From Hyphomicrobiales bacterium (GTDB lineage Bacteria > Pseudomonadota > Alphaproteobacteria > Rhizobiales > Xanthobacteraceae): a DNA stretch of 7,641 bases. The DNA is taken from the NCBI GenBank assembly GCA_016210825.1, contig JACQTM010000172.1:1-7641 (forward strand), written 5' to 3'. Shown piece after piece: positions 6,705 through 7,641 of this stretch; positions within the stretch are counted from its first letter, which is position 1, and the number at the start of each line of letters is the position of its first letter. The position numbers were made by a program, and so were the translations under genes. The notes under the pieces are model-generated. The model searched no databases, had not been told where the DNA came from, and was given only the letters and a program-made list of their open reading frames with translations.

Positions 6705-7007
6705 ATGCATCTGACGCCGCGGGAAAAAGACAAGCTCCTGATCGCGACTGCCGCGATGGTGGCGCGCCGCCGCCTCGAACGCGGCGTCAAACTCAACCAT
6801 CCGGAAGCGGTGGCGCTGATTTCCGATTTTATTCTCGAGGGCGCGCGCGACGGCAAGACCGTGGCGCAACTGATGGAGGCCGGCGCGCATGTACTCTCGC
6901 GCGCCCAGGTGATGGACGGCATCCCCGAGATGATCCACGACATCCAGGTCGAGGCCACCTTTCCCGACGGCACCAAGCTCGTCACCGTGCATGAGCCGAT
7001 ACGATGA
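6705..7007 (+). CDS. ureA: Urease subunit gamma UreA
   Basis: A 100-residue protein, the standard length of the smallest structural subunit of nickel urease. It assembles with UreB and UreC to hydrolyse urea to ammonia and carbamate in the cytoplasm. It opens with MHLTPREKDKLLI and contains KLNHPEAVALI (29-39), GKTVAQLMEAG (50-60), DGIPEMI (71-77) and QVEATFPDGTKLVTVHEPI (81-99), the typical UreA tail. AAGGA (6694-6698, overlapping the ureD stop) lies 6 bases before ATG 6705, a strong start and a sign of coupling with ureD. Its TGA overlaps an ATG in another frame (ATGA 7004-7007), which opens a short frame through the following repeat. Confidence 0.98.
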   Translation: MHLTPREKDKLLIATAAMVARRRLERGVKLNHPEAVALISDFILEGARDGKTVAQLMEAGAHVLSRAQVMDGIPEMIHDIQVEATFPDGTKLVTVHEPIR

Positions 7008-7027
7008 GACGAGATCAATCCCATCCA

Positions 7028-7118
7028 TTGTCATGCGCGGGCTTGACCCGCGCATCCCGCTTAGGCTGGCACCGTGCGTCCTTAATCGGGATGGCCGGGA
7101 CAAGCCCGGCCATGACAA
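7028..7118. repeat. 91-bp palindromic dispersed repeat, ureA-ureB gap
   Basis: Inverted arms 7028-7059 and 7087-7118 (32 bases, 27 matching) begin with TTGTCATG and end with CATGACAA. Each arm folds on its own: ATGCGCGGG (7033-7041) with CCCGCGCAT (7047-7055), and ATGGCCGGG (7091-7099) with CCCGGCCAT (7105-7113), each with a 5-base loop. Four of the five mismatches between arms are paired GC/CG swaps that keep each small hairpin intact. The minus-strand translation reads MAGLVPAIP and then RVKPAHD, a peptide pattern that I know as a common mis-annotation product of a very abundant Rhizobiales repeat. It ends 5 bases before the ureB Shine-Dalgarno. Confidence 0.9.
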
Positions 7119-7134
7119 GAACTGAGAGGTTGCC

Positions 7135-7440
7135 ATGATCCCGGGCGAGATGTTTATCAAGGACGGCGAGATCGAGCTCAATGCCGGCCGCAAGACAGTT
7201 ACGCTCACCGTCGCGAACACCGGCGACCGGCCCATTCAAGTCGGCTCGCATTATCATTTCTACGAGACCAACCCGGCGCTGAAATTCGATCGCGCCAAGG
7301 CGCGCGGCATGCGCCTTAACATCGCCGCGGGCACCGCCGTGCGCTTCGAACCCGGGCAGACGCGCGAGGTCACGCTCGTGGCTCTTGCTGGCAAGCGCAC
7401 GATCTATGGTTTCCGCGGCGACGTGATGGGGAAGTTGTGA
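7135..7440 (+). CDS. ureB: Urease subunit beta UreB
   Basis: A 101-residue protein, the usual size of free-standing bacterial UreB, a structural subunit of the (ABC)3 urease. It opens with MIPGEMFIKDGEIELNAGR and has the family's most conserved stretch NTGDRPIQVGSHYHFYETN (28-46). It then has RGMRLNIAAGTAVRFEPG (57-74) and the C-terminal GFRGDVMGKL (92-101). The start at ATG 7135 is supported by GAGAGG (7124-7129) 5 bases upstream. The 127-base gap to ureA is taken up mainly by a palindromic repeat. The identification is secure. Confidence 0.98.
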   Translation: MIPGEMFIKDGEIELNAGRKTVTLTVANTGDRPIQVGSHYHFYETNPALKFDRAKARGMRLNIAAGTAVRFEPGQTREVTLVALAGKRTIYGFRGDVMGKL

Positions 7441-7475
7441 CTTTAAGCTGTAATTTTATGTGCACAACGCGGCGC

Positions 7476-7573
7476 TTGACCCCCACCCCAACCCTCCCCC
7501 CTTGCAGGGGGAGGGAGCGCGGCACTGTTCTCCTCTTCTCCCCCTGAAAGGGGAGGATCAAGGAGGGGGTCAA
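7476..7573. repeat. Palindromic repeat with 9-bp terminal inverted repeats, ureB-ureC gap
   Basis: The perfect ends TTGACCCCC (7476-7484) and GGGGGTCAA (7565-7573) bound a 98-bp unit. Inside are two hairpins: CCCTCCCCC (7492-7500) with GGGGGAGGG (7507-7515), loop CTTGCA; and CTCCCC (7538-7543) with GGGGAG (7550-7555). The first hairpin resembles the one at 5661-5681, so the two elements may be distant members of one family. It ends 20 bases before GGAG (7594-7597), the ureC ribosome-binding site. The stretch 7441-7475 before it shows nothing I can name. Confidence 0.85.
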
Positions 7574-7606
7574 TTCGAAGCACGCAGCGGATTGGAGATT
7601 TTGACA

Positions 7607-7641
7607 ATGCCCATCAAAATGAAACGCGCTGCCTACGCCGA
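7607..7641 (+). CDS. ureC: Urease subunit alpha UreC (3' partial, first codons only)
   Basis: From ATG 7607 the frame reads MPIKMKRAAYA and then a codon beginning GA at the window edge. This matches the UreC N-terminal pattern (M..K..R..YADM.GPT). GGAG at 7594-7597 lies 9 bases upstream. UreC carries the nickel-binding catalytic site, but none of that is inside the window. The call rests on the short N-terminal match and on its place after ureD-ureA-ureB, where ureC is expected. The same frame is open upstream to 7454, through the repeat, with a GTG at 7460; I judge 7607 to be the start because of the Shine-Dalgarno and the family N-terminus. Confidence 0.88.
   Translation, partial: MPIKMKRAAYA

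Noticed and set aside
7015..7257. Minus-strand frame containing MAGLVPAI and RVKPAHD as a small protein gene
   Set aside because: This is translated repeat sequence; the pattern is a common false small protein in Rhizobiales, and the frame overlaps ureB.

Overview
The window is one continuous plus-strand gene cluster for urea use: the urea ABC transporter genes urtA-urtB-urtC-urtD-urtE, followed directly by the start of the urease operon, ureD-ureA-ureB-ureC. urtA is cut at the left edge (its N-terminus is missing) and ureC is cut at the right edge (only the first 11 complete codons are present). All genes point the same way. No convincing gene lies on the minus strand, and no rRNA, tRNA, CRISPR array or transposase gene is visible.

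The GC-rich sequence, the protein sequences and above all the dispersed repeats suggest an alphaproteobacterium of the order Hyphomicrobiales (Rhizobiales), in the broad neighbourhood of Bradyrhizobium, Pseudolabrys or Rhodoplanes. This placement is inference from recognised sequence style, not from a search. The minus-strand translation of one repeat contains 'MAGLVPAI', a string I know from small translated repeats in that order.

Layout: 1-1005 UrtA, the periplasmic urea-binding protein (partial). 1036-1065 a perfect 12-bp stem-loop between urtA and urtB. 1074-2699 UrtB, a permease with a long extra N-terminal domain. 2723-2850 a nested palindromic repeat. 2872-4029 UrtC, the second permease. 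4035-4787 UrtD and 4915-5610 UrtE, the two ATPases, separated by two oppositely oriented copies of a 45-50 bp palindrome. 5611-5880 two more palindromic repeats, which run into the ureD reading frame. 5733-6695 UreD, 6705-7007 UreA (gamma), a 91-bp palindrome, 7135-7440 UreB (beta), a roughly 98-bp palindrome, and 7607 onward UreC (alpha, partial).

Working together: UrtA captures urea in the periplasm, UrtB/UrtC form the membrane channel and UrtD/UrtE power it. UreA/B/C form the nickel urease that hydrolyses the imported urea to ammonia and carbonic acid, and UreD is part of the metal-loading machinery. The other accessory genes (ureE, ureF, ureG) would be expected downstream. Any nitrogen-regulated promoter would be upstream of urtA, outside the window.

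The most unusual property is the spaces between genes. Five of the eight junctions are filled by palindromic dispersed repeats of at least four different sequence types. In four of them the repeat ends just before a good Shine-Dalgarno sequence, so the downstream start is preserved. In the fifth (urtE-ureD) the repeat runs into the N-terminal coding region of ureD and obscures its start. At urtB/urtC and ureA/ureB the repeat also lies inside a short open frame that overlaps the upstream stop and the downstream start as ATGA at both ends. I do not see an unknown enzymatic system here. The gene content is well known, and the novelty lies in how the repeats have colonised the operon.
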